64,000 nt of DNA from Simiduia agarivorans SA1 = DSM 21679 (GTDB taxonomy: Bacteria; Pseudomonadota; Gammaproteobacteria; Pseudomonadales; Cellvibrionaceae), in the NCBI RefSeq assembly GCF_000305785.2, contig NC_018868.3:3704270-3768269 (forward strand). Reading direction: 5' to 3'. Positions 1 to 8,966 of the stretch are shown in pieces. Made by a program: the position numbers and the translations under genes. How positions within the stretch are numbered: position 1 is the first letter of the stretch; every line of letters begins with the position of its first letter. The notes below the pieces were generated by a model, which saw nothing but the letters and a program-made list of their open reading frames with translations, was not told the origin of the DNA and did no database searches.

Positions 1-6
1 CTTATA

Positions 7-3000
7 ATGAGGACTCCCTTCCAACGATCTGCCTTGGCAGTCGCGCTTTCGTGCGCGTCGCTCGGGCTGGCGGCCAATGCAGTGGCCGCAGACTATCGCC
101 TGGAGGCTGAAAATTTTACAGCCGTTGGCGGAACCTACAACGACAACCAACCGCAAAAAATCAGTATTTACAATGTGAATGGCGCCACCGCCATCAACTA
201 TGTGAACAAAGGTGACTACGCGGATTATTCACTCAATGTTGCCACCGCAGGCACCTATTCGTTGACCTATTTTGCCGGCACCAGCATTGTGGGCGGCGAA
301 ATTGAATTCCAGATCAATACCGGTAGCGGCTGGACTTCGCTCAAAAAAACCGCGGTGCCGCAGGGCAGCTGGGATAATTTCCAGTCGCTCAATGGCGGTT
401 CGGTGGTATTGCCGGCAGGAAACATTCAGGTGCGCCTGGTTGGCTCCGGTAGCCACGACTGGCAGTGGAATCTGGATGCACTGGAGCTGACATTGCAGTC
501 TGCGCCTACACCCACACCCACTCCAACCCCCACACCGCCGCCATCGGCGTTAACGGTGCAGGCAGAAAGTTTTGCCTCGGTGGGTGGCAGCTATGCGGAT
601 GGGCAACCACAAAAGATCAGTGTTTACACCGTGAATGGCGCCACCGCCATTAACTATGTGAACAAGGGCGACTATGCCCAATACAGCATTACCGTGGCGG
701 ATGCAGGTAACTATGATCTGGCGTTCTACGCCGGTACCGCTGTTACCGGCGCCAGCATTCACTTCCAGGTTCTGGAAGGCGGCAGCTGGGTCACCAAAAC
801 CCAAACCAATGTACCCAACGTGGGCTGGGACAATTTCCAGCTGTTAAGCGGTGGAACCGTAGCGCTGTCTGCCGGTACGCATCAGGTCCGCGTTTACGGT
901 GGCGGCACCAATGATTGGCAATGGAACCTGGATCGCTTTGTGTTGACCAAGCAATCCGGCACCACACCAACACCAACGCCGACGCCAACGCCGACGCCAA
1001 CGCCGACGCCAACGCCGACGCCAACGCCGACGCCAACGCCGACGCCAACACCAACACCAACGCCAACGCCGACGCCAACGCCAACACCAACGCCGACACC
1101 GCCCGTAGGCAGTGTGCCGGTCAGCGGAACCTTTGTGCTGGAAGCGGAAAACTATCAGGCCGTGGGTGGAGAAGTGGAAACTTATCCCATCAATGGTGGC
1201 CTGGCCGTTAACTATTTCAACAAGGGCGACTACCTGGAGTTTTACGTTACTCTCGATAAATCCGGCCTGTACAGCGCCAGCTACTACGTGGGTACCGGCA
1301 ATGCGTCCGGCACCGCAGTGGGTCTGATGGCGACGGATCATCAGGGCAAGTTGGTTGAAAAAAGTATTACACCCGTGACCAGTCAGGGCGGTTGGGATAA
1401 CTTCTACACGGCCAATGCGTCCAGCCAGTTGAACCTGTTTGAAGGTGCGGCCACGCTGCGAATTTACGGCGCCGGTACCGAAGACTTCCAGTTCAATATT
1501 GATCGCATCACCTTCACCCGCGTGGGCGATGCCGATCTTAATCTGGATGCTGATGGCGATGGTGTGCCCGATGTATCGGATACCTGTGCGTCTACACCAG
1601 CAGGTGAGCAAGCCAACAGTGTGGGTTGTGCGCCTTCGCAGTTGGATACCGACAAAGACGGCATCAACGACAAACTTGATCAGTGCCCGAACACCGCACT
1701 GGGCGCGTTTGTTGACGCCAAAGGTTGCGAAAGCTCCGGCGGTGATGATGACGACTTCGACGGTGTGCACAATGTGTTCGACCAGTGCCCGGCCACACCC
1801 TTTGGTGTAAATGCCGACGCCAGTGGTTGTTCCGTGGGAGCCGACTCTGACGGTGACGGTGTCGCCAACAGCGAAGATCAGTGTGCGGCTACACCGGCCG
1901 GTGAATTTGCCAACGAAGCCGGTTGCTCTTCATCGCAGGTGGCCAATACTCAGGTGGCTACGGTCACGGTGAATGCCAACATCAAACACACGGTTAACGG
2001 CGTGTCTGATTTTGGTCGCAACCGTCACATGACGCTGCACTCGGCCTTCTACGAGCAAGATTGGAATACCCACCACGACAAGCTGAATTACCTGATCAAC
2101 ACCCTGGATGTGTACATGGGGCGCGACAATGGTTCAGCCACCTGGCGTTTCCAGGACACCGTGCAGGATCCACTCAAGCCTAACTGGCCTGATATGAACT
2201 ACATGGTGACCCGCGGTAAAGAGTTGCGTGAAGCCTATGCGGCCGATGAGTTGCTGGCGCGCTTCCCTGAATCGAAAACCGAGATGATCAACGGTACCAA
2301 CCCGCATCCCACCTACCCAACCTTGTCGTGGTATGACAATGGCTTTACCTGGGATGGCTGGCAGCCGAAAAACATTGAAACCTCCGCCGCCTGGATGGGG
2401 CAGTACCTGTACGAATACTTCGGTCATTCAGGTAATGGTTATGTTGGCCAGCCGGTACCCAAATACTGGGAAGTGATTAACGAGCCGGACATGAAAATGA
2501 AAACCGGTCAGTTCATGGTCACCAACCAGGAAGCCATCTGGGAATACCACAATCTGGTGGCGCAGGAAATTCGTGCCAAGCTAGGTAACGAAGCACCCAT
2601 GATCGGCGGTATGACCTGGGGCCAGCACGACTTCTATCGTCGCGATGGTATCTCCCGCTATGCCGATGATAACTACGATGCCTACATCAAGGTTGAAGGT
2701 GATCCTGCTGCAGAAGCCGCGGCCAAAGCATTTTATCGCGATGCCATGGTCACCAGTGTGGACGACACCAAAGATCAGGATTGGTACCAGTGGGACGTGA
2801 TGTGGAAAGGCTTTATTGATCATGCTGGCCACAACATGGACTTCTATGCCGTGCACGTATACGACTGGCCCTCTGTCAATTACGGTGGCATGCCAACCCT
2901 GCGTCGCGGTGGTCATCTGAATGCCATGCTGGAAATGGTGGAGTGGTACGACGTCTATTCCAATGGCGCGGCTAACCGCAAACCTATCGTGCTGTCTGAG

Positions 3001-4026
3001 TACGGTGCGGTGCAGGGCGGCTGGGATTACATCGGCCACGAAGAGCGTTACGACGTGGAAAGTCTCAAGTCGTTCAACGCCTTCCTGATGCAGGTGCTGG
3101 ATCATCCGGACTATGTGATCAAGTCCATGCCGTTCACGCCGGTAAAACCCTTGTGGGGCTACCTGCCGGGTGGTTGTGGCTACAAGCCTGTACCGGATTG
3201 CGACACCCGCTACCACTACGCCATGCTGATTGAACCCACGCTCAACAGCGGCAATTGGGAATGGTCTTCCTACATCAAGTTCTTTGAACTGTGGAAGGGC
3301 GTAGACGGTACCCGTGTGGATTCTGTATCCAGTGATGCGGATGTGCAGGTGCAGTCCTATGTGAAGGATAACGAGTTGTTCGTGGTGATCAATAATCTGG
3401 AAACCACCGACACCACCGTTAACCTGAACGTGGCCGGCCTCACCGGTAGTTTGCAGAATGTGGAACTGCGCAACATGCACTTCTCCAATCAGGATCAGGA
3501 AACGCACCTGGATTATCACCACATGAAGCAAGCGCCCTCCAGCGTAACGCTGAAAGGCAGTGCTACAGTCGTGCTGCGCTACAGCATGGCAGCCAATGTG
3601 GCGGTGAATCAGTCCATGACCGAGAAGAAGTACTACGGCAACAGCCCGAGCGGTAACGTACCGCATCGCATCAGCGTCAATGGCGGCGCAAAATCACTGC
3701 ACATCAATGGTGTGTCTGTGCCTGCCGGTTACGCAGAAGCCAAGCTGCTGCTGACAGTATCTCTGTACCCGGGTGAAGATGACATGGCCAATGGTCACCT
3801 GAGCATCGACTCACTCACCGTCAATGGCGTGGCAGTCACTGCGCCCATTGATTGGCGGGGTCAACGTGTGAACGGTGCCGAGCGCTTCTTCAACACCCTG
3901 GAAATTCCGGTGCCCGTGAGTGCGCTGCAAGCCAACAACGTGATTACGGTGGACTTCCACCACAATGGCGAGCTGGCAGTAGCGAACTTGCTGGTGAAGG
4001 AATTCAGCGCCATACCCGCGCGTTAA
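7..4026 (+). CDS. Modular GH86 beta-agarase, secreted, with three CBM6 modules
   Basis: Endo-type beta-agarase expected to cut the beta-1,4 linkages of agarose outside the cell. The 1339-residue protein has a signal peptide (about 1-27, cut near AVA-AD), CBM6 at about 29-162, a short PT linker, CBM6 at about 182-316, a long (TP)n linker at about 319-366, CBM6 at about 376-505, acidic thrombospondin-type-3-like calcium repeats (DADGDGVPD and relatives) at about 512-640, and a GH86 catalytic domain from about 655. Likely acid/base is E826 in VINEPD and likely nucleophile E998 in VLSEYG; both are family inference. The order CBM6-CBM6-CBM6-GH86 resembles Saccharophagus Aga86E. Only six bases precede the ATG, so the promoter is outside the window and a further upstream start cannot be excluded. 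A terminator follows at 4044. Confidence 0.93.
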   Translation: MRTPFQRSALAVALSCASLGLAANAVAADYRLEAENFTAVGGTYNDNQPQKISIYNVNGATAINYVNKGDYADYSLNVATAGTYSLTYFAGTSIVGGEIEFQINTGSGWTSLKKTAVPQGSWDNFQSLNGGSVVLPAGNIQVRLVGSGSHDWQWNLDALELTLQSAPTPTPTPTPTPPPSALTVQAESFASVGGSYADGQPQKISVYTVNGATAINYVNKGDYAQYSITVADAGNYDLAFYAGTAVTGASIHFQVLEGGSWVTKTQTNVPNVGWDNFQLLSGGTVALSAGTHQVRVYGGGTNDWQWNLDRFVLTKQSGTTPTPTPTPTPTPTPTPTPTPTPTPTPTPTPTPTPTPTPTPTPTPTPPVGSVPVSGTFVLEAENYQAVGGEVETYPINGGLAVNYFNKGDYLEFYVTLDKSGLYSASYYVGTGNASGTAVGLMATDHQGKLVEKSITPVTSQGGWDNFYTANASSQLNLFEGAATLRIYGAGTEDFQFNIDRITFTRVGDADLNLDADGDGVPDVSDTCASTPAGEQANSVGCAPSQLDTDKDGINDKLDQCPNTALGAFVDAKGCESSGGDDDDFDGVHNVFDQCPATPFGVNADASGCSVGADSDGDGVANSEDQCAATPAGEFANEAGCSSSQVANTQVATVTVNANIKHTVNGVSDFGRNRHMTLHSAFYEQDWNTHHDKLNYLINTLDVYMGRDNGSATWRFQDTVQDPLKPNWPDMNYMVTRGKELREAYAADELLARFPESKTEMINGTNPHPTYPTLSWYDNGFTWDGWQPKNIETSAAWMGQYLYEYFGHSGNGYVGQPVPKYWEVINEPDMKMKTGQFMVTNQEAIWEYHNLVAQEIRAKLGNEAPMIGGMTWGQHDFYRRDGISRYADDNYDAYIKVEGDPAAEAAAKAFYRDAMVTSVDDTKDQDWYQWDVMWKGFIDHAGHNMDFYAVHVYDWPSVNYGGMPTLRRGGHLNAMLEMVEWYDVYSNGAANRKPIVLSEYGAVQGGWDYIGHEERYDVESLKSFNAFLMQVLDHPDYVIKSMPFTPVKPLWGYLPGGCGYKPVPDCDTRYHYAMLIEPTLNSGNWEWSSYIKFFELWKGVDGTRVDSVSSDADVQVQSYVKDNELFVVINNLETTDTTVNLNVAGLTGSLQNVELRNMHFSNQDQETHLDYHHMKQAPSSVTLKGSATVVLRYSMAANVAVNQSMTEKKYYGNSPSGNVPHRISVNGGAKSLHINGVSVPAGYAEAKLLLTVSLYPGEDDMANGHLSIDSLTVNGVAVTAPIDWRGQRVNGAERFFNTLEIPVPVSALQANNVITVDFHHNGELAVANLLVKEFSAIPAR
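961..1104. repeat. (TP)n-encoding tandem repeat
   Basis: Array of CCAACG/CCGACG-type hexamers (a near-perfect 12-bp higher period) that encodes the long Thr-Pro linker between the second and third CBM6 of the modular GH86. Confidence 0.85.
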
Positions 4027-4043
4027 TTGCACCTTTAACTACC

Positions 4044-4073
4044 AAGGCCGCTGCCAGTCAGCGGCCTTTTTTA
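4044..4073 (+). terminator. Rho-independent terminator of the GH86 gene
   Basis: A 10-bp perfect stem (AAGGCCGCTG with CAGCGGCCTT) around a 5-nt loop is followed by a T-rich run. It lies 18 bases after the agarase stop codon. Confidence 0.9.
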
Positions 4074-4196
4074 TGTACGATTATTTTTCCGTTTATTTGT
4101 AGGAGGCCAATCCCTTGGCCGAATGGCCGCGCACCAGCTGATCTTGTGGCATGCCTCCAGCTGGACTCAACGTTGTGTCTCAGCTAACCACGGGCA

Positions 4197-4480
4197 AGTG
4201 TCCTGTCCGGGTAATTCGTTTATTATCAGCGGGCCATCCAAGGTTCCTGGCAAAGCGCGGCTTGCCGGCAATACCCCGAGGGCACCTTGTGGCTGTCGCC
4301 CTTGTCAAAAGGCGCAACGCCGCCAGGGGCCTTGGCTGGCGCGCCCTTCGGGAGCCATCAGGAAGCGCTTTTGCTGCGTTGCGACCCTTGGAAATACAAG
4401 CAGTATTCCCTTCGGATCGCGTCTTGCAAAAGCACTTCCTGATGGCTCTGATAATCAACGAATTACCCGGACAGGACACT
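4197..4480. mobile_element. MITE-like element with 33-bp terminal inverted repeats
   Basis: The first 33 bases (4197-4229, beginning AGTGTCCTGTCCGGG) are repeated in inverse orientation at 4448-4480 with a single mismatch. A second inverted pair lies inside: 4352-4374 and 4426-4448, 23 bp with one mismatch, enclosing a further small hairpin (GGAAATAC/GTATTCC). The 284-bp unit has no credible coding sequence, so it looks like a non-autonomous, highly structured miniature element. No clear target-site duplication is visible. A transposase that could move it is not in the window. It sits directly in front of the gene at 4517. Confidence 0.75.
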
Positions 4481-4516
4481 AGTATCGGGCTCACACTCGC
4501 CCACAAGGATGACCTC

Positions 4517-4978
4517 ATGCCCCATTGTCTGATTTTTCTCACTCTGTTCCTATTCGCAATGCCATCACTGGCAGAAGACATCGACATGAAGGCCTTTGCC
4601 CAACGCTATTTTCAGGCGGCGGTAAACACCCAGGCGCCCGATGCCACCGAGGCGGATATCGAAGCCTATTTATCACTGCTTACCGATGATGTAGGCCATA
4701 CGCATCTGCCCTGGTTTAACGATGACAGCCGGGTGCCAGAGGGCAAAGCGCAGATGCGCGAAGGCATGATGTTTTATCTGGCCGCGCATTCCCATTATCA
4801 GGCCGAGTTGTTGAATGTGTTTACCTTCAACCAATCGGCCATAGCTATCCGCTACCGCCATAGTGCCAAAGGCGTCAGGCCCGATACCAAAGAGCCAGTG
4901 GCTTATGAGGAAGTGGTAATGGAGCTACTCGAACTGGAAAATGGCAAGGTGGCGGTGATCCGGAAAAATCATGAGTAG
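4517..4978 (+). CDS. Exported SnoaL/NTF2-like protein of unknown function
   Basis: A 153-residue protein with a signal peptide (MPHCLIFLTLFLFAMPSLAED, cut about residue 19) and a small alpha+beta body typical of the NTF2-like superfamily (cone-shaped fold with a central cavity). No catalytic residues can be assigned. The ATG at 4517 is chosen because an AAGGAT ribosome site lies 6 bases upstream. The open frame extends back to 4151, but that extension runs through the inverted-repeat element and is not credible. The stop codon overlaps the next gene by 8 bases, so the two are probably co-transcribed. Confidence 0.6.
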   Translation: MPHCLIFLTLFLFAMPSLAEDIDMKAFAQRYFQAAVNTQAPDATEADIEAYLSLLTDDVGHTHLPWFNDDSRVPEGKAQMREGMMFYLAAHSHYQAELLNVFTFNQSAIAIRYRHSAKGVRPDTKEPVAYEEVVMELLELENGKVAVIRKNHE

Positions 4979-5435
4979 CGAAGCATCCTCTGATCAAAAC
5001 GGGTATTTGCTGTTCGGCGCCGGTGCCTGTTTTATTGCCGCGTTTGTTCACCTGTTGATTATTTTTGGCGGGCCGGACTGGTACCGTTTTTTTGGCGCCG
5101 GTGAGTCAATGGCACAAATGGCGGAGCAGGGGGACTGGTATCCGGTAATCGTCACGCTCGGCATAGCCCTGCTGCTTTGTGTGTGGGGCTGCTATGCGCT
5201 CTCGGGTGCCGGAAAGCTTTTTCGTCTGCCACTACTGCGCACCGCCCTTGTTATCATCGCGGCAATTTTTTGTGCGCGTGGAAGCGTGGGTTTATTATTG
5301 CCTTGGATCAGTCAACACCCTCAGGTGCAAGGCATGAGTGTTGCGTTCTGGTTGGTCAGCTCGGGAATCTGCTTGTGCATTGGTAGTTTGTATGCGGCCG
5401 GTTTATGGCGGCATATACAACTCCGCAGTCGGTGA
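4971..5435 (+). CDS. Four-helix integral membrane protein, unknown function
   Basis: A 154-residue protein with four hydrophobic segments (about residues 11-33, 52-75, 84-108 and 121-144) separated by short loops. It resembles small four-helix inner-membrane proteins of unknown role; no motif indicates a function. The start overlaps the end of the NTF2-like gene by 8 bases, suggesting translational coupling. About 160 bases without features follow before the next gene. Confidence 0.6.
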   Translation: MSSEASSDQNGYLLFGAGACFIAAFVHLLIIFGGPDWYRFFGAGESMAQMAEQGDWYPVIVTLGIALLLCVWGCYALSGAGKLFRLPLLRTALVIIAAIFCARGSVGLLLPWISQHPQVQGMSVAFWLVSSGICLCIGSLYAAGLWRHIQLRSR

Positions 5436-5598
5436 GTTTTGGAGTGAGCTATTTTGGTACCATGGTTTATGATTGAGTAGTGTGAATCGCCATAGAGGTT
5501 GAGTTTTGTGCCGTATTTTCTGCCATGACCAGCCAGCGCTTGGCAGGGCGCAAGCCTTACGGTAGAAAGTGTTTTTGCCCTCAAGGATGATCTGGCCA

Positions 5599-6531
5599 AT
5601 GCCGCTCTTTTTCTATCAATCCATCAATTCCAATTCCAGCCACTCGCAGGGTGTTGCGGCTTCTAATAGTCAGCGCTTTACCGTGCAAACCCACAACCAG
5701 CAGGCTGCTAATCAGGGAGCCTGGCGCTTGTCACTACCGGTGGCCAGCGGTGCTGAACCGACTACGCCCATTCATGGCCCGGCACATCTGGTGCCCTCTG
5801 CACCCGCAGGCTACATGGCCAAAGGTGCGCATTCTGATCGGCAGTTCAAAGGCATGGTGGAAGCCAAGATGCGCGAAAGCCATCAGCACATGCATCGCAA
5901 ATTCGGCACTGCCTGTGACCTGTATGTGATTGGTGAGCTCAATGCCAGTAATGCAGAGTGGAAAGGCCTGGACGATCATGTGGGCAATCTGTTCAGCGCT
6001 GTTACCACCGGTAAAACCTGCAACAGCTTTTCCGCCTTTGCGGTAAAACCAGGCATTTTTGTTGAGCTGGGTAGCGGTATGGGTTGGGCGGCTTATCAGG
6101 TGATGAACGTGAATGTGGTATTTGTGCATGTGCCCAACAGCATCGCTACCAAGACCGCTTCAGTAGAAGCTTTCTACAAATCCATTAATCAGTTGGTCAA
6201 TCAGAAAACCGGTGCAGACATTGACCTGGTGATGGGCGATACCAACCAGCAAAGCCCTTCATTTACAGCCAAATGCGTGGGTGCCGCGGTGGGCAAAACG
6301 TTTCTCAATGTGCACAGCCAAACCGATGTGAACCCCTATGATGCTTATGAGCGCAGCTTTGGTGGCACCAACAGTAATGGCAGCCGCATGTATGACACTG
6401 CGGTTTACAATAGTGCGACCGCGCGCAAGGTAGACTATATCTACCTCTCACAAGCCGGCTTCACTCATGACAGCAGCGCGGCGGCCGCATTGACCGACCA
6501 CATGGGGCTTGCGGTACAGTTGGAAAAGTAA
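5599..6531 (+). CDS. Endonuclease/exonuclease/phosphatase-like protein
   Basis: A 310-residue protein. The C-terminal half has the sparse signature of the EEP (DNase I-like) superfamily: VMGDTNQQSP (metal/phosphate loop, like GDFN), VDYIYLS, and a terminal LTDHMGLAV (like SDHxxL). The N-terminal quarter is low-complexity and rich in Ser, Gln and Asn. No signal peptide is evident. Start choice is uncertain: ATG at 5599 has AAGGA 11 bases upstream; GTG 5569 and ATG 5587 are in-frame alternatives. The substrate (nucleic acid, sphingolipid, inositol phosphate) cannot be told. The neighbours give no context. Confidence 0.55.
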   Translation: MPLFFYQSINSNSSHSQGVAASNSQRFTVQTHNQQAANQGAWRLSLPVASGAEPTTPIHGPAHLVPSAPAGYMAKGAHSDRQFKGMVEAKMRESHQHMHRKFGTACDLYVIGELNASNAEWKGLDDHVGNLFSAVTTGKTCNSFSAFAVKPGIFVELGSGMGWAAYQVMNVNVVFVHVPNSIATKTASVEAFYKSINQLVNQKTGADIDLVMGDTNQQSPSFTAKCVGAAVGKTFLNVHSQTDVNPYDAYERSFGGTNSNGSRMYDTAVYNSATARKVDYIYLSQAGFTHDSSAAAALTDHMGLAVQLEK

Positions 6532-6551
6532 GGATTCCTCTGCCTGGCAGT

Positions 6552-6584
6552 GAGCCCTTTGATTCAATCCCTAAAGGGGCTCAC
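6552..6584 (+). other. Hairpin just upstream of the DUF2200 gene
   Basis: GAGCCCTTT and AAAGGGGCTC pair with one bulged base around a 12-nt loop. The right arm contains the AGGGG that could serve as the ribosome site of the ATG at 6586, so the hairpin could modulate translation or simply end the upstream transcript. There is no T run. Confidence 0.4.
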
Positions 6585-6585
6585 T

Positions 6586-6939
6586 ATGACAAACCAGCGA
6601 ATTTTTAGCATGCCCTTCGCCAAAGTCTATCCACTCTATGTGCAAAAGGCTGAAAAGAAGGGACGCACCCAAGGCGAAGTGGATGAGGTTATCCGTTGGT
6701 TAACCGGCTATTCGCCCACACAAGTATCCAGGGCCATTGATCAGTCAGTCGATTTTCAAACGTTTTTTGATCAGGCGCCGCGATTGAATCCCAATGTCTC
6801 GCTCATCAAAGGCGTGGTGTGCGGGGTAAGGGTGGAAGAGGTAGAAGATCCACTGATGCAGAAAATCCGCTATCTCGATAAGTTGGTAGACGAGCTTGCC
6901 AAAGGCAAGGCCATGGAAAAGATTTTGCGTAGCGAATAG
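6586..6939 (+). CDS. DUF2200-family protein
   Basis: A 117-residue cytoplasmic protein matching the DUF2200 pattern: [36 protein letters not shown] near the N-terminus (written here as one continuous block only in part: key elements are VYPLY, EKKGRT and WLTGY), a short helical middle, and a [19 protein letters not shown] tail. Function is unknown in the family; many members are small stand-alone proteins. The ATG at 6586 gives the usual family length; the in-frame start at 6550 would add 12 residues encoded by the hairpin. Confidence 0.75.
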   Translation: MTNQRIFSMPFAKVYPLYVQKAEKKGRTQGEVDEVIRWLTGYSPTQVSRAIDQSVDFQTFFDQAPRLNPNVSLIKGVVCGVRVEEVEDPLMQKIRYLDKLVDELAKGKAMEKILRSE

Positions 6940-6945
6940 TCTTAA

Positions 6946-6970
6946 GCGGATCGGGCAGCACCCGATCCGC
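6946..6970. terminator. Hairpin between convergent genes
   Basis: A perfect 10-bp stem (GCGGATCGGG/CCCGATCCGC) with a 5-nt loop lies between the ends of the DUF2200 gene and the GH16 gene. No T run is present on either side, so terminator function is plausible but not canonical. Confidence 0.5.
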
Positions 6971-6984
6971 ATGTGATTCAGTGA

Positions 6985-8760
6985 TTATTGTGGTGTTAAC
7001 ACAAACTTATCCATATTCCACTGCCAATCGTGCGAGCCGCCGCCAAACAGGCGCACCTTCACACTGCCCGCCGGCAGGCTGACTACACCGCCGTTGAGTG
7101 CCTGGAAGTTATTCCAACCGTTGTTCGGAACCGTGGTTTGTGATTGATTCACCCAGCTGCCGTTGGTATTCACCAGAAAATCCACCTGGCCACCCACAAC
7201 GCCGGAACCTGCATAGACAGTTAACGCATAGTTACCTGCCGCGCTCACGTTCAGGGTGTAGTCGGCATAGTCACCTTTGTTCACATAGTTGATCGCGGTG
7301 ACACCGCCGGTGGTGTATGTGCTGATTTTCTGTGCCTGTCCGTCGGCGTAGGTGCCGCCCACCGCATCAAAATTTTCCGCTTCAACGGTCACCGTGGTGG
7401 GCGTTGGGTTGATGGGCGGCTGGGTGTTGCCGTCGTCTATTTTCACGAATCGGATTTCGTCGCCGTTCCACTGCCAGCTGGCAGTGCCACTGCTTTGGAC
7501 GCGCACTGAGTGATTGCCGGCACTGGCCACGTATACATTGGTTGCCAAGGTGCTGGTTTGATAAACCTCCCAGCCGCCGGTTGCCGCGACGTTGATGCTT
7601 CCCACGTAGCTGCCATCAATACTGATATCGGCACCGAGATTGCCGGACGAAGGCGACGCCGCCACCAGTTCAATTTTGTAACTGCCGGCTGAGGGCAGAT
7701 TCACCGTGTAATCGCCGTAGTCACCGAGTGTGTTGTAGTTAATATTGGTGCCGTTTTTGTTGAATCCGGTAATGGTGTCACCCGCAACCGCGGCGCCAGT
7801 TTTCCCGGTGGCTGTGAAATCGGCCATTTCTTTCACCACCGTTTCGCCATTGGCGGGCGGAGGCGTGGTGCCGCCGGAATCTGGCACGGGTTTATAGAAA
7901 CGTACCCAATCCACGAAGTAGGTGTTCTTGCTCGGGTCGGCCAGCTCGGCATCGGTGGCGGTGATGCCATTGTCGGAACGCCAATCCTGATCTTCCACGT
8001 CAAAAATCGCTTGCATGGGTTTCGACAGGCCGGTGCCACCGGTGTAACCGTAGGGGTCAATAATGCTTGAGCCGGAAACCGTGCGCACATGCACGCCGTC
8101 CACGTAGTACTCCAGATTCCATGGATCAATCCAGTAAACGCCGATGGTGTGATAGGCATCGCGCCAGGTGGACTGACCCTGTTTCTTATACCAGCTGCCT
8201 TCATCTTTGGGCTGATAATCCTGGAAAGGGTCGCGGATGAATACGTGATGGCTGAGATGCAGCCGCTCGTCAAACCACACCTGATCCGGGCGATCGGAAC
8301 CGTAGGATTCCTGCACGTCAATTTCCTGGGTGGAATCTGAACTCAGCAACCAGAAGGCGTTGGCTGCCGTGAGGTTGGTAATTTTGGTGCGCGCTTCCAT
8401 GTAGAGCGGATAAATCAGCGATTCTTTGGAATGAATGGCGCCGGTCAGCACTTTATTGGTGCCGGCTTTGCGCGAGGCTTTTAACTGCAAGGTGCCGTTA
8501 GCTACCTGTGATTGGCTGGCGGTGAATTCCGTCAGGCCAGGGCCAAGCCAGGGGTTGATGAAGCCTTCGTTCCAGCGTTCAAAAAATGCGGCGCTTTTTC
8601 CCACTGCGGGCGCAGAGTAATTGAAATCGTCGGATAAAGGATGAAGCTCCCATTTGTTACCTGCGCCGGGATCGGCGGGTACCGGAATACCGTCCCAGTC
8701 GGCGGCGTGAGTTTGGCTGGCCAACGCAATTGCGGCCAGCGCCAGAGGCAGTTTGTTCAT
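6985..8760 (-). CDS. GH16 beta-agarase with two C-terminal CBM6 modules
   Basis: Secreted endo-beta-agarase of 591 residues, releasing neoagaro-oligosaccharides from agarose. Signal peptide 1-20; GH16 jelly-roll domain about 22-292 with the clan signature EIDVQE (nucleophile E146, D148, acid/base E151); CBM6 about 308-437; second CBM6 about 458-591. Length and domain order match Saccharophagus Aga16B. The last CBM6 is close in sequence to the first two CBM6 modules of the GH86 at the left edge (shared [12 protein letters not shown] and SHDWQWN). A 12-bp operator and a good sigma-70 promoter lie 42-70 bases upstream, so it is probably controlled with the rest of the agar locus. Confidence 0.93.
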   Translation of the reverse strand: MNKLPLALAAIALASQTHAADWDGIPVPADPGAGNKWELHPLSDDFNYSAPAVGKSAAFFERWNEGFINPWLGPGLTEFTASQSQVANGTLQLKASRKAGTNKVLTGAIHSKESLIYPLYMEARTKITNLTAANAFWLLSSDSTQEIDVQESYGSDRPDQVWFDERLHLSHHVFIRDPFQDYQPKDEGSWYKKQGQSTWRDAYHTIGVYWIDPWNLEYYVDGVHVRTVSGSSIIDPYGYTGGTGLSKPMQAIFDVEDQDWRSDNGITATDAELADPSKNTYFVDWVRFYKPVPDSGGTTPPPANGETVVKEMADFTATGKTGAAVAGDTITGFNKNGTNINYNTLGDYGDYTVNLPSAGSYKIELVAASPSSGNLGADISIDGSYVGSINVAATGGWEVYQTSTLATNVYVASAGNHSVRVQSSGTASWQWNGDEIRFVKIDDGNTQPPINPTPTTVTVEAENFDAVGGTYADGQAQKISTYTTGGVTAINYVNKGDYADYTLNVSAAGNYALTVYAGSGVVGGQVDFLVNTNGSWVNQSQTTVPNNGWNNFQALNGGVVSLPAGSVKVRLFGGGSHDWQWNMDKFVLTPQ

Positions 8761-8801
8761 GTTGGTTTTCCTGTCGCTGTTTATTGTTATGTCGCTTGGT
8801 T

Positions 8802-8830
8802 ATCATAATGTTAATTGTTGACAATCACAA
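8802..8830 (-). promoter_or_regulatory. Predicted promoter of the GH16 agarase
   Basis: On the minus strand TTGTGA (8825-8830) and TATGAT (8802-8807) are separated by exactly 17 bases. The operator palindrome fills the spacer. Confidence 0.6.
8814..8825. promoter_or_regulatory. Agar-regulon operator, site 1
   Basis: ATTGTTGACAAT, one base from the perfect palindrome ATTGTTAACAAT. It lies between the -35 and -10 of the GH16 promoter. Confidence 0.65.
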
Positions 8831-8966
8831 TTGTTGCTTCAATCTGCTCATAGCCTTACAGCATTTTGTGCGCTACTTGGCAAATGCAGTCGGCTGGCCA
8901 TGCCTGCTAACAAGTTTTCCCGCACGCCTGTGCCATGCAGGCGCTACTTTGCAGGTACTACTTTGA

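Noticed and set aside
961..1104. CRISPR-like regular repeats
   Set aside because: Hexamer array in frame within a coding linker, with no spacers.
844..1770. Long open frame on the minus strand inside the GH86 gene (308 codons)
   Set aside because: It is a shadow of the Thr-Pro repeats and biased codon use of the real gene; the translation is repetitive Arg/Trp and low-complexity.
2581..3666. 361-codon minus-strand frame opposite the GH86 catalytic domain
   Set aside because: Composition (His, Val, Ile rich) is typical of antisense shadow; the plus strand encodes clear GH86 motifs.
4151..4516. Possible N-terminal extension of the NTF2-like protein
   Set aside because: It would translate the inverted-repeat element, and the signal peptide with ribosome site begins at 4517.
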